Shown piece by piece: positions 46,678 to 59,745 of a stretch of DNA of 64,000 bases (the first letter of the stretch is position 1; the number at the start of each line of letters is the position of its first letter). A program made the translations under genes and the position numbers. The notes below the pieces were generated by a model that searched no databases, was not told the origin of the DNA, and worked only from the letters and a program-made list of their open reading frames with translations. The DNA is taken from the NCBI GenBank assembly GCA_013400115.1, contig VXBP01001156.1, positions 124,001-188,000 of the forward strand, written 5' to 3'. The stretch comes from Rhinopomastus cyanomelas. Lineage: Eukaryota > Chordata > Aves > Bucerotiformes > Rhinopomastidae.

Positions 46678-46780
46678 CTCTTTAAAGAAGTCAATTTTCT
46701 AAAGGAGGAACAGGTGGAGGAATGCAGCAGGTTTTCAACCTGGGATGCATTTGTCAAGTCTTCAAGTACTGCCCTGTTTT
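46678..46780 (-). other. HYCC2: Possible HYCC2 5' UTR exon
   Basis: The minus strand has CTTTCAG| at 46782-46781 and AAAGAG|GTAAAG at 46677-46676, bounding 103 nt that is less AT-rich than its flanks. It contains an upstream ATG with a short frame closed by TGA inside the exon. It is about 1.4 kb upstream of the first coding exon. This is a splice-site pattern only. Confidence 0.3.
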
Positions 46781-47084
46781 CTGAAAGGTGAAAAAAACTC
46801 TGATGATCATAAAATAAGAAATAAAGTAAAGCAGACAATAACGTACACAATTTTTGACCTTAAAAATTAAAGTTTATCAATTTCACTAATGCATACTTGG
46901 GTCTTTCAGTGAGAAAGAAATTTTTTGGGGAAAAAAAGTACCTGCATTTTGGCAGGGGGTAGAAGGGAGAAATTGCCTTAATTAAACAAGAAGCCTTCCT
47001 CAGTTATGTGGAAAGCATTTATGTATTACTGGAGCACAAGCACACCAGCTCTATTTCTTGTGGAGTGACGATGCCAGACGAAAG

Positions 47085-47150
47085 AACCACAGAATCACTG
47101 AATGATAGGGGTTGGGAAAGACCTCTGTCCAACCCCCCGACAGACTCTTA
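47085..47150 (-). mobile_element. CR1-like 3'-end remnant
   Basis: ACCACAGAATCACTGAATGA, then GGTTGGGAAAGACCTCTGTC and CAACCCCCCGA resemble a reversed CR1 3' end; it is short and diverged. Confidence 0.6.
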
Positions 47151-47956
47151 TAAATTATGAGCTGAATAGGTACCTTGACTTTGAAGAACACAGACCTCTT
47201 AAATGTAATATATTAAACATATACTATTATTATTAAGTCTTCCTTACACAGCCAAAATTTCAATGTCATTGCAAAAATAACTTATTACCCTGAGCATGAG
47301 GTAAACAACACAAATAAGCCCAGTCAAGGCAGAGGACTTCAGCACCTACAAACCTCCAATAGGAAACATAAGTATACAGATAGTGAGTGTACTACATTCC
47401 ATTCTGCTTATTCAATTAATTACTTTTCCAAATTACTAAAAACTCTATTTTTTTTCCTCCTCCACAGTAATTAGAGCTAGGCTAAGAGGAGATCCCTTTT
47501 TTTCTCAGGCCACACTGTAAGTGAATGTGTTTATCACAAGATATTACACAAACCATTGTCCTCTAAAATTTCTAAAAATCAAGTTTTTTGTCTAAAAAAA
47601 TGCAATTGCTTGCAGAAATCTTAAATAATACACTTCTGAATTAATGAAATTCAAATGCTCTTCTTTTCTTGGCAACATTTATGAAGGAATTGAAAAAAAA
47701 TAGACAGATTTCTACCCTACAGGCACAACATAGCTGATTGCATGCTATTTTTAAACACACACAGGAGAACTGGAAGGCAAATACATGTATGTATTTAAAT
47801 TAGCTATTGTTTCTTGTAATTATCAGAAAACATCTTCAAGACAGAGGATCAGGTTTGTAAAAATTTATTCAGGACTTCTAGAAGCTTCTCAAGTTTTACA
47901 ACATGCTACAGACAACTTCGTGGCAATACATCTGATCTGTACTATGTGTCATAAAA

Positions 47957-48020
47957 ACATCAAATTGTTTAGGTTAGAAATAACCTTTAAGATCATCATG
48001 TGCAACTATTAATCTAAGAC
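47957..48020 (-). mobile_element. CR1-like 3'-end remnant
   Basis: TTTAGGTTAGAAATAACCTT, then TAAGATCATCATGTGCAAC matches the reversed CR1 3' end (ggaaaagacctttaagatcatc). It may extend weakly to about 48130. Confidence 0.6.
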
Positions 48021-49327
48021 CATGCTTAAAACAAAAAAACCCAACCTCCAACCAACAATAGGAAAAACCCATGACAATATAACTCCCCCTTCTCTTTGAA
48101 GAGGCTCTTTTGGGCCTTTCAATGAACTGCAAATATGTGAAACTATAGCACACCTCCAGCAGGAAAGCAAAAAGAATATCCAATAAAGCTGAGCATCAAA
48201 TACTATTGTATATTTTGAGCAGCAGCAAGTGTTCTTTGCCCTATAGCACTGCAACTCAGAGCAAGACTGCAAGAAGAACACTAAGCAAGCTAACTGTTAT
48301 ACAGAAATTTAGGAACACACAAGACAGACACATAACGGGCCACTAAAAATGTAGTAGTTTGGAGTAAGAGAAAACAGCAAATAAATTAAGAATTCACAAT
48401 TTCTCGAGTCTGAATTGACCCTTGCCTCTCTAAGAAGATGACAAAAGAGTCACAAGAATTATTACAATGCCTTACTGCCAATGCAACAGAAATCCTAATG
48501 TTCCTAAGTGAAGTCCAAAATGTCAAGAACTGCCTTAACACCTAACCTACCTAAGAGGCTAACTCATCTTACCAAAGTCTGTTGAGTCCTAGAGAAAGTC
48601 TATATACAGCTGTTTATCACGTAAGTCACATCACATGAAGTCAAAAGCTGAAGTTGCTCTGATGTCAAAATGTAGGTGCTGTTTTGTATTATAATTAAGC
48701 CCATCACTCACATGAAACAGAAAAAGTTAACCTGCTGCTCCAGTACCTCACACACTTTTCTCCCAACATATGTGCCATGCATTGGCCTTCAAGCAAGCCT
48801 TGTCTGGGTACTTCTTCCCATATAAGCTATCTTCAGATTCAAAGCTATACTAACAGTCTAGCTTATGCTCTGCCCTTTAAGAACCATGTCAGAAACAAAA
48901 TCCAGCACACGGCATTTTCATACATGCGGTACAGTAAGATTTTTGCAGTTCTACTTTGAAAAAGCAGAAGAATTTTTATTAAGCTTGCATGTAATAATCT
49001 CCAAAGCATGGCAATTATTAGAGTATGAGGCATCTACCCCATAATTAGCACAGGAATCTTGCGCTTATTAATCCCCGAAGAAAAGGACACTGTACATGAT
49101 TTTCAGTGCACTTCTAAGGAGAATGGGGAAAGCAACCATGACACAATAGATCTTTTTGGGCCACCTTTATAACCTGTCCATTTTCACTCAACAAAAACCC
49201 CACGCACAGCTCTGCATGGCTGCTTACATACTTCTAACGAGGTGTACGTAAAATAGCAGTAACGTAACCTATATCCCAGGAGGAAAACCACCTTATCTAT
49301 GCATCAGTCTTGCACCACATTTATAGA

Positions 49328-49530
49328 AACAGAATGATTACAGATGGAAAATACCTCTAAGATCACAAAGTCCAGCTGTCAATGCAACTCCACCATACAT
49401 ACTAACCCACCTTGCTGCAAACTCCTTTCAGGTAGTTGTACACTGCAAATAAGGTCTCCCCTCACCCTTCTCTTCTCCAGACTAAACAATCCCAATTCCC
49501 TCAGCCATAATACAGACAAATTTGAATCTT
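49328..49530 (-). mobile_element. CR1 LINE 3' UTR fragment
   Basis: ACAGAATGATTACAGATGGA, then AAATACCTCTAAGATCACAA and later GGTCTCCCCTCACCCTTCTC, TTCTCCAGACTAAACAATCC and TCCCTCAGCC follow the reversed CR1 3' UTR. Confidence 0.82.
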
Positions 49531-49961
49531 ATGGCATAACAAACATCTCGTTTTTTTAATCTTACATGCAACCTTTGTAGTTTTTAGATGCCACTTTAGG
49601 AAACAATGCTGGATTTACAGAAATTAACTCAGCCAAAGAAAACCAACCAATTGGCTGAGACCTGAGATAATGAGGCGGAAGCTGTGACCTGGCTGGGCTT
49701 GCAAAACAAGATTTTTTTGCATGGATCAGCAACAGGAATAAAGAATTCACTGTTCACCAACCCCCCACCCTGAGAGACCCTCCTGACATCACTACGCATG
49801 CACTATCTGGGAAGAGTTTGTGTATATGACTTAATAGAACTTTTCTAAGAAACCTAATGAATATGCAGATTTAACCCATGTAAATAGATGGGTATTTTCA
49901 ACTAATGATGCACATGAATGGTGGAGCATGCTGAATGCCTGCTTAACAACATTTACTGTTA

Positions 49962-50645
49962 CTGAGTTTCTTTGTTTCAGCCACCACCCAAAAGACTTCT
50001 CTCTAGACCCTTCACCAGCTTCATTGCCCTTCTCTGGACATGCTCCTTCATGGACTTCCATGTCTTCACAAGTGAGGGGCCAGGCTGGATGGGGCTCTGG
50101 CCAGCCTGGTCTAGGGTGGGGTGTCCCTGCCTGTGCTGGGGGTGTTGGAACTGGATGATGGTTCCTTCCTACCCTGAGTGACTCTGATTCCATGGCTTCT
50201 CCAGTCAGGCGAGCCCACTCTGACAGGGGAATTGGACTAGATGATCTTTCGAGGTCCCTTCCAATCCCTTACGATTCTATGATTCTATAAGTACAGGAGG
50301 ATAATTGCTTTCCTATTCCTGCTGGCCACACCAATTCTGACACAAGTCAGGATGCTGTTTGCTTTCTTACCACCTGAGCAAACTGCTGGCTCACATTCAG
50401 CCAGCTACCAACCAGTATCTCCAGCTCCTTTGCTGTCATACAGCTTTGCAGTCACTCTTTGCCAAGCCTAGTGTTGCACTGGGTTATTGTGACCAAAGTG
50501 CAGAACTTGGTATTTTGTCTTACTAAACCTCGTACAATTGACTTCAACCCAGCAATTCAACCCATCCAGACCTCTCTGCAGAGCTTTCCTACCCTAGAGA
50601 TTGGTGTCATCTGCAAACTTACTGAGTAAGTTTGAGGTGTTCATG
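49962..50645 (-). mobile_element. CR1 LINE fragment interrupted by nested CR1 ends
   Basis: The left part (about 49978-50085: TTCTCTCTAGACCCTTCACC and TTCTCTGGACATGCTCC) and right part (about 50290-50645: TCCTGCTGGCCACACCAATT and ending GTGTCATCTGCAAACTTACT) form one reversed CR1. The intervening 50086-50289 is CR1 in the opposite orientation. Confidence 0.85.
50086..50289 (+). mobile_element. Plus-strand CR1 3' ends nested in a minus-strand CR1
   Basis: GGCTGGATGGGGCTCTGGCC to about 50194 is one CR1 3' terminus. A second begins near 50195 and ends GATGATCTTTCGAGGTCCCT, TCCAATCCCTTACGATTCTATGATTCTAT at 50289. Both are in plus orientation. Confidence 0.75.
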
Positions 50646-51360
50646 AAACATGAACTACTCCTTTCTCTACTGGTACATCAGAGATAGACTTTCAGATGTC
50701 AAAATTTGTTTTGCTCAAGCAGCTTAAAATAGAATGTAGACATTTAACTCTGCTGCATCGATACAGAATAGTTCGTATTGATTCCAGTTACGATTGCCCC
50801 ACTTGTTTGGTTTTAGAACAAATCATCTCTCCATTTGAAATTATCTTCCTGGATATGAAAAACTTATTTAAGGACTAGTACAAAGAGGCAAGATAGTTAG
50901 GGCACAACAGCTGTGTGACTGAGTCTGACACACACACCATATTCTGGGATTTTCACATGAACATCTGTAAAGCACACCTCAGGCTGACATTCACTTGCTG
51001 GTGCTTGATGTACCTTTGGGAAAAAAAAACCCCACACATCAAGCACCATATGGGTGTGTCTCTAAAACAAACTGGTTCAACTGCATTAAACCTTGTGTAT
51101 ATTTATTCAAAATTTAAGTGTCCTGAACCAGTATGCTGAATTTCATTTTCAGAGTGTTCATGTCTCTCCCAAATCCAATCTGTCAATGACAACTGAAATC
51201 TAAACAGAATTTTACCCAGCAAAAGTACTCTTCTAGCTCCTGCTATGCACACCAAAAAAAAGGTGAAAACTATGAGTTAAACTCTTGAGCTGCTTACATG
51301 TTTAAGAACTTCAGTTTCACTGAGATACATGAGACAGCAGCTCACAACTTTGACTTTGCA

Positions 51361-51413
51361 GGTGTACTAGATGATCTTTGGAGGTCCCTTCCAATCCCTA
51401 ATGATTCTATTAT
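51361..51413 (+). mobile_element. CR1 LINE 3' terminus
   Basis: GTGTACTAGATGATCTTTGG, then AGGTCCCTTCCAATCCCTAA and TGATTCTATT is a short CR1 3' end. It is followed directly by an AT-rich tandem repeat. Confidence 0.85.
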
Positions 51414-51506
51414 AAGATAGTGTATATGATATGTATATGATATGTATAAGATATATATAAGATAGCGTATATGATATGTATATCATATCATATACATACT
51501 TATACA
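51414..51506. repeat. AT-rich TATATGATATG tandem repeat with a perfect palindrome
   Basis: Units of GATATGTATAT type repeat several times. Bases 51467-51478 (GTATATGATATG) and 51484-51495 form a perfect 12-bp inverted repeat around a 5-bp spacer. Confidence 0.9.
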
Positions 51507-54500
51507 TAAGTATTCTATGTACTTATGATGACAGTTCGGGAACAACTGGGCTTGTAAACAGTATGTATAAGCCAAGAGAAAATGAAAGTTAAGTTACCAA
51601 CAGCCAAAGCTTAAGCTTATGTTTATAGTACAATCCTTTTACTTACAAAAAAATAGATTCCCTTTTAGAGATATCTTTCATAGAATCAGTATTATCTGTA
51701 CTACTGTCTTCTAAAAATGTGAAAGTCTGAAATAAAACTTATTAGTTAATACACTATCAAAATAATGAAATATAAAACTCAGATAATTGCTCAAGAAGCT
51801 TGAATTATATTATAATAAACATGAAAAAGGAGTTAACTGCTCTCATCAGCAAACACTTTTTTCAATTAGAAGACATACTGACTAAATAATTACTTATCAG
51901 GCTTCATTTAAACCACTAACCAAGATCAATTTCCAACTGCAAAATTAATATCTAAATAACCAGAACCAACTGGACTCACTGTACAGATGTACCAACTATT
52001 ACAGTGAAGATTTAAAAAGAAAAAAAACAAGTATTACCAATTTGATATTAGTAATTGTTGACTTTTAACAAGTTATAACTATTCAAGCACGCAGAAGTTA
52101 TTTTCATTGTCAGTTTATATTTTATTTGGTGGGTTTGGGTGCTTTAAATAAGCCAGGATTTTATACTGGTTTCAAAGGAAGGTTACATAAAATGGACGTG
52201 CAGGTCAGGGAGTGGCTTTTTTTTTCCCCTCTTACATACTGAATGTCGTGATGTATATCACGTAATTCAGTCCTAACTACATGATGAATAACAATAATGT
52301 ACTTTTACCTCAAAGGTTACAGTAAGAATACTTTAATTAAAACCTGTACTGTCTTAACAAAAAGAACAAAGCTGCATGATTCCTGTCCAGTGCCACTCAT
52401 GCAAGAGAACACTGCTAGCTGACAGTAGGTCTATAAGAACAAAAGACTCAATTATCAATACAGGTTGTTCTTCCAAGCTACATGTACACTCCTCTTATAT
52501 CTGTAATTCATTACTGAGCACATAAATAGGTGTATTTAAAGCAAGATTATTCCATTCTCCTTCTGTAAAAGACTAGCACAGGAAGCATAAATGTATTCTG
52601 AACTAAATCTACATTTAATTCCTTTGATCCAGAACATTCATATCTCTGTAACAAGAGCACCTGCGCTTAATATATTTAACTCTGGGAAGCAGAAAACATA
52701 AAAGACAACATGAAATAAAGTGGTCAAAACTACATAGACACATGCTACCCCACCACACAGGCACTTTAGTATGACTGGTGAGCTCTAGAAAAACTGGGCA
52801 ACGTGCTGGCAAACACAGATAATAAAGACAATTTGAACTCATTATGAGGAGTTATTCCTGAACGCAGAGGTTTAAAATGGAGAAAGAATGAGTAATACAT
52901 TCAACAACTTAATGAAAACATCTGCTAAGGAATTATGAGAAGCCAGGAAAGAAACAAAGATGTTTAACTACACAGAAGCAATACAAAGCAAAGCTGAAAA
53001 CATGCAAGCAGAGCACACAACATTCATAATATGCTCTTATTTCAAATACTGGCCAACATTTTGTTTAAGCATCGTACAAGAAGTATACATTCAACTACGT
53101 GATTAAGAAGCAATTAATTAGAGTGCAGGAAAAATAACTTACATATGGGAATGTTTTTTAGAATTAGAAGAAAACAATCCTGTGTCTTAGCAGCACATAA
53201 GCAGTAGAGAAGGTAGAATCTTTTTTTTTGTAAAAAAGTCCTACAAAACAAAACATTAAAATATAACAAGGCAGACGTGTTAGACTGCTAACAATGTTCT
53301 GTTCCTCTTACTTTAAGAACAGGATTCGTGATCATAAAATATCATGAGGGCAATAAGAAGAGATTTTAGATAAACAGTGTAACACCTGTTTTACATAAGT
53401 GCTCTGAAGAACAAGAATATAAGGAAAACATTTAATGGTGTAAGCTAGCATTTAATTTACATGTTTTACAAAAAACTAGTAGGAGGATTTCCTTCCTTAA
53501 TTGTTCAATATTTAAGTGTATACAGCTTCATCCACCTACCATCAAGACTATACACATGCTAGACTACATTAAACAGCCATGGTATGGTCTGATTTCCACA
53601 TGGGAAGAGGGATTCACACTTGGGCTAATCTGATCCCCCAAATCAGCCTTTGGAATGTTCAATTTTGGTTGACTACATCTTGAACTTATTTAGAGGTGCA
53701 TGATTATATGTTTGTTGTAATAAATATATCATAAATACCATTGTGATTGCCTCCTAATTGAGCTACATAAACATACTATTCTATCATAACTGTATTTAAT
53801 AACTTGCATAAGCTGTCATTTTTGTACAGAAGGACATAAAAGAACAGACTGTTGAGGACAAACAGGTTTTTTAATCAGAATTACAACTGCAACTTGGCAT
53901 TAAAAACAACTGCGAGGACTCTGCCAGAATTCTCTTGGCCATACAGCTCCACAGCACAGAGGAACAGAAACTTCTACAAGGCACAAAACTGACAAAACAT
54001 TTTCTGGACAGTTATTAATTTAAATCATCAGCTCAACCCTTCTCTTGAATAGAAAGAGACCCCTCTTCCAACTCCAGTTCTTAGGTAATTTAATTGCAAG
54101 CTTAAGCAAAGAGACACACATTCCAACTTTAAAATATAAATGCTGATGTCTTCTATACGTGGGATTTAGGTTGCCAGCCCTATTAGACAAGCTTTAGTCA
54201 TGCAAAACAACTTGGATAAGACATTTCTTCCCTGCCCACTCTGACTCACTAGTAATAACCAAGCTAAAAAAACTTTCTTATTGGATACCAGTAACAAAGA
54301 AAATTATGTTAAAATGATGAAGAAAGTCTTACCACAGTGAAATCAAAGAGGATTGATGACACTCCCTAAAATTTTCAAGGAACCATACCTGCACAGTGAG
54401 GTCCATTTCTAACCGGCTGCTGTCACAAAAGAGATAAAGACACAGCCCATCTGTTCCAAAAAACCTCCAAGTCATTTTAAGACCTAAATTTCCATCTATG

Positions 54501-56071
54501 CTTTTTCAAGAACCAGAAAGCTGAGCTGCCAAACTTTCTATCTTTATACAATTACTACAGTCAAACTGTGCTTTGCAGATACAAAATTGCTGAAGAAAAA
54601 CAATTAGAGCAGCATGAATGAAGACAACACTGAAAACAGACATTTTATATCAGTTTTAAAAATTACTTTAAAGGTAATGTTCTCATTGTATTGCACAGAG
54701 TAGTTGGATAAAGGTAGGGAAGACAGGAGACTCTAGAGAAACATTTCAGCCCTCTCCCATACAGAGTCTAAGAACCTGAATAAAAAACAACCATAGACTT
54801 GTAGCTAAATCTCTCTCTTAGAATTTTATGCAATGAATGAAGCACAAAAGAGAAGAACTAAGATGATCACGAATGTGGAAGGAAACATTTATCTTCTGTA
54901 TGTGAAGAAAATGCATCTACTTACAGGATTTGGGAAACAATATAAGAAAATTATACTGCAGCCAAAAATAGAGCAAAACTCACATTAATTATTCTATTAT
55001 AAAGATTTGATGGACATAAAAATACATCTTCACACACGAAATGTTACCTTGTTCTCTCAGCACCAGTTTCCTTAGAAACAATTTCATGTAGTCATCCTAC
55101 ACTAAACCTAAAACATTCTCTTGTCAGGATCCTGGGAGATAACCCATCCCACGCTAAATAATACAGCTCATCCTCCCTTTGCATCAGTTCATATACAATA
55201 ATTCTTCCTATGCTAGTATGTCTGCAACTCATTAATTTCTTTACTTATGAGAACATTTTCATGCAAGTTACTTTCCTTGTAACCCTATCTCTCCCAAACA
55301 CCCTCTTGCTTCACACTTTTGGTTCAGTGAATTAAATCTAGAAAGACTTAAGATAGAAAATGCATAGTAAAAACATAGCCTAAAAAAAATTAACATAAAA
55401 CTAACACTTGCAAAACCACAACTAAAGGACACGCAATGTAAGTACTAAAAATAAAGAGCCATGAGCTAGGAGAAAACATGAAAACTTATGTGGGAACAAA
55501 GACAAAACAAAATTTAAAACGAAAACAAAACCAAAACCTTTAACAAAAAAACCAAAACCAAACAAACTACACAACCCTCAGCAGACACTTTGGAATAGGA
55601 CTGCAAATGTTAACTTGCCTGCAATGTAAATGTATGCAGAAACGAGTTCTAGAAATACAAATGGTATATTCTAAGCAGCTTCACATTTTTGAGCTGTAAA
55701 ATTGTCATTTGACAGAAATAAATGCCTGTTATATTATGAAAATAGTGACAAAGTCAATTCTAGACCAATAACATATCAATGCACACATCTCACTGCAGTG
55801 TCTCCCACCAACTGTAATTCACACAAATGGGAATTTATACAGACATTAATTAATTCATTTACCTTCCTTCCACTGCAAATATTCCCAAACAGATCTACCA
55901 GTAAAGGATTCTTTACTGAAAGTAATGAAATCTCACATTCTGATCTTTCAAAGTTCCAGATGGTAAAGCTAGAGTGTAAGTAAATGAAGCTGAGGTGATA
56001 GATTTCTCCACTCATCCATAAAATTTTACATCTACAAACTCTTAAATTAGTTGAACTTGGGGCTGAATTTG

Positions 56072-56704
56072 AGCCATCAGAGTGGCCAAGAAGGTCAACA
56101 GCATCTTGACTTGTACTAGATATAGTGTGTTCAGAAGGAGTAGAGAGGTGATTGTCCATTTGCTCTTGGCACTGGTGAGGCCACACCTTGCACACTGTTC
56201 AGTTTTGGGCTCCTCACTACAAGAAGAACAATGGAAGTGCTGCAGTACATCCAAAGAAGAGCACCAAAGTTGGCCAAGGGTCTACAGCACAAAACCTATG
56301 TGGAGCACTTGAGGGAACTGGGGCTGTTTAGCTTGGAGAAAAGGAGGCTGAGATGAGACTACATTATCGCTCTCTGCAGTCACCTGAAAGGACGTTGTAG
56401 AGATGGTGGGGGGCAGTCTCTTCTTGCAAGTAGCAAGCAACAGGACAAGAAGAAATAGCCTCAAGGTGCACCAGGTTACGTTTAGGTTGGATATTAGGAA
56501 TAATTTCTTCACTGAAAGGTTATGAAACATAGAAATCGGCTGCCAACAGAGAAGGTGGAGTCACTAACCCTGGAGGTATTTAAAAGACATACAAACATAG
56601 TGCTGAGGGACATTATTTAATGGTGACCTGGCAGGGTTGGGTTAATGGTTGGAATTGATTACCTTAAAGATATCTTACAACCAAAATCATTCATGATTCT
56701 ATCC
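56072..56704 (+). mobile_element. CR1 LINE 3' part
   Basis: AGTGGCCAAGAAGGTCAACA, GCACTGGTGAGGCCACACCT, GGAACTGGGGCTGTTTAGCT, GTTGGATATTAGGAATAATT and the closing ATTCATGATTCTATCC follow the plus-strand CR1 3' UTR. It is antisense to HYCC2. Confidence 0.92.
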
Positions 56705-57204
56705 CTAAAATTATGTCATATTGTTGATTTTATTTTAAAAAGTACTGTAAGAATGCAAAGATTGAATTACAACATAACTTTCAAACCGCTGGAGTTAGAG
56801 GCTCATAAGCATGTTGCTTTACTGCACAATGTCATAGATTTAAAGTGTGACTCAAGAATCATTCACATTGAAGATGTATGGTTTTCAAGGATATAATTAA
56901 TTCTGCTTGATATTCTGGTCTTGCTTTTCCCATACAAGTTTGCAGATTTTTAAAATCAAACTGAAAACAAATATAGTAACATGAAACATCACTGATCTCA
57001 CCACTACTCATCAAGATGACAGCTTCAGAACAGCATAGATCTCTTCCGCTTGACCTAATGGAATACACAAGGCAGCTGAGCGAGCCCTGCACACAAAACA
57101 TGAAGAGGACAGACAGGCTGTGTGGCTATTGACAGGGAAAGCAGAATAGCATTATGGACACAGAAACAGAAGATCTGCTTCATCTTTGTGAGTCAAAAGG
57201 GCTC

Positions 57205-58320
57205 TGTCACAGATTCAAACCAAACAGAAACAGAAAGAAAGGCAGCCAAGCCTCGAGGTGTGGTCTCAGACAGAATTTACCAGGCAACTTAGAGAAAACA
57301 AAAGGGGTTTATTAAGTCTATAACGATGTACAGAAAGAAGGTCCAAGCAAGCTGAAACACAAAAAGCAGAAACCTCCGTCATAATGCCATTACATACATT
57401 TCTGAGAAGAATGAGCCAAGAATTATGTAAGCAGTCCTTGTCTTCCCACTAGGGTCTCTGGGGCCAGAGACACGCACGCAAGCACACACCTAAGGGCACA
57501 TGGGGAAGGGTCACCCCTCACCATCTCAGGTCTCCCATTTTTCCTGAGCAATCTGTCAAAGATTTAAGAGTTACAAGTCTTTTCAGCATAATGCTCCCAC
57601 TTACTCAAAATATCCCAAATTTTCTCAGTGGCAAAGTGACAGTTTCTTCTCCTGTTTAAACAATTGAGGTGGCGATGGCCGCGTGGCTGGCCACATGATG
57701 AACACACAATCCAGCATGGACCTTCCTCCCCTTCCTCTGGGCTCTCTCTCTTTAAACTTACATCACCACCCAACTTCTACCAGCTTGTTCACTTGATGCA
57801 AGGTGGAACCAGCATCGGTGGTTTCCTCGCAGTGCAGGTGGGGGAAGGGCTTTCCATCAGCAAAGCACTATGCCGCACACCTCAGCTTAGCACAGCGGTG
57901 ATGAGTTGCAGGATGCTACCACCATCCTACACCAATATCACCACCAGTGCAGAATTCCAGCTCGGCTGAGGCCCGGGTTGGCGCCATGGGCGGTCAGGTG
58001 ATGTGGCGCTGCCACTCCAACCCCCGCACCACCACCCAGAAGTGGGGTCAGGAGGCAACGGCAACTATGACAGATCCTCTCCCTGTCAACTCCCCCCACG
58101 GAGAGGAAGGCACAGGGAAAAAGGGATGGGCTCAGCCCCTGAGCCATCTTTTATCTGTGTACAGGGCACCTGGGAATGTCCCCGGCATCCCCCTCTAAAA
58201 TGTGCACAAATCTTCTTCCAAAGGCCTTCCATCTGGGTCTCTCTGGCACCTTCACAGTGCCTGCGAGGAGATGGAGGCTTTGTCTTTCCAGATAGTACAC
58301 ATTAAGGAAACAATAACCTA
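57205..58320 (-). mobile_element. Probable endogenous retroviral LTR or leader remnant
   Basis: A GC-rich island in AT-rich intron. On the minus strand there is AATAAA at 57313-57308, then a run to TCTGTGACA ending at 57205 as a possible LTR 3' end. A TATA-like GATAAAAG lies at about 58157-58150 and a Lys-tRNA primer-site-like TGGCGCCAACCCGGGC at 57986-57971. The order of these parts does not make a single simple LTR, so it may be composite. No retroviral gene is recognisable. Confidence 0.4.
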
Positions 58321-59649
58321 CCCAACAGCTCTTAATTACTCAGCATCCCTAAGCAGTTTTCTGAGGTGAGGGGTTTCTTTCTAACTTCTAGAGTTTAAAG
58401 TGTAACTCACATTATTTTGGGAAAAAAAGAGATTCTGGGTATCACCTTTCATTTCCTATCTTCCTAACCCAGCACCGGCTCAACTCAAACCATAACTTCC
58501 TTTACTACTTCTAATTGTTACTTTAAAGGGAACAACTTGTGCTCTTCCTTGTCAACCATCATGGCATTATTTTCAATCTCACACTTGTTTTCTGAAAGTT
58601 AGAAAGGGGGTTTGAGAACTGCAAAAAACAATCTCACAAAATTATATTTACATTGATACTAAGCAGATCACGCAAGTCAGAATTTCCACACATACGTAGT
58701 AACACATGTTTCTGATCATCTTAATTCTGTACAACACAATCCATTAAGACGTACCTTGGCATCAACTATCCACAAAGATGACCCAACTGATCAAGGTGAA
58801 TGTGCTATAAAAATTGATACTCATAAGCAATCCTATTAACTTCACTAGGTTTCCTCCAGAGCAAGAAATTACATCATCTGTGTTGGACCCTCCTTCACAG
58901 AAAACAGGCAATGAAGCAGTGCCTCTAAAGAGAGCACAATCCTTCTAATCACTTTACTAGAAGCTCTCATGAAATGCTGAAAGCTTACTATAACCATCAT
59001 GTTGTGGCCTATCACAGGGAAGTATATGCTAATTCTTTGTGAAATAACTGCATGAGAATTAAAACATCAATAAATGTAAACTGGTGCAACAACTACACCA
59101 GTTTCTCCTTTTGTCTTGGGATGAGTTTAATAATTAATCTTCACTGTTGAATAGTTAAATACAATGCATATTGTTTACACAGTTGTTATTCTTCTACTCT
59201 TAAACTAGTATCAGAACAGAATAGAGACTGACCAGTTGTAAGGAAGAATTAGTGAATATTTTCATGTTTGGTTAATTTTTATACACATTTTTAAGTAGTC
59301 AGGAGCACTACGTTACTAACATACATGGGGATGGTTCTGTGTAATCTGAAATTAAATCTTTTTTTTCAGGGGCAAAACTTTGCATACAATTTTTTAAGGA
59401 AGGTAATACAAACCCAGCATGAATAACTTAAATCAGATCTTCTAAGCATCTTGTTAAGCAAGTCTTTCTACAATACTTTTCATTTATTTAAGCCACAGAT
59501 CAGTATAAAAACCCAAAAAAGTAGTGTTCCACAGTCCTTTTACTCCCTGACACTGTAGAAGCAAAAGCAAGAGATCCTATTCTTTTCATGCATATTTTTT
59601 ACACTTACCTTGAGCAAACTTGAGTTTTTTGTCAAATATTGTCCTAACT

Positions 59650-59745
59650 GTAGAATAATTTATGTTGGAAAAGACCTTTAAGATTATTGAGTGTCACCAC
59701 TAACCTAACTACCACGCCCGCTGCTAAACTGTGTCCCAATGTCAA
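59650..59745 (-). mobile_element. CR1 LINE 3'-end remnant
   Basis: AGAATAATTTATGTTGGAAA, then AGACCTTTAAGATTATTGAG followed by CTAACCTAACTACCACGCCC and TGCTAAACTGTGTCCC is a reversed CR1 3' end. Confidence 0.8.

Noticed and set aside
57564..58305. Cluster of overlapping open frames, possibly a gene
   Set aside because: The patch is GC-rich and LTR-like; frames overlap on both strands with biased composition and no domain.
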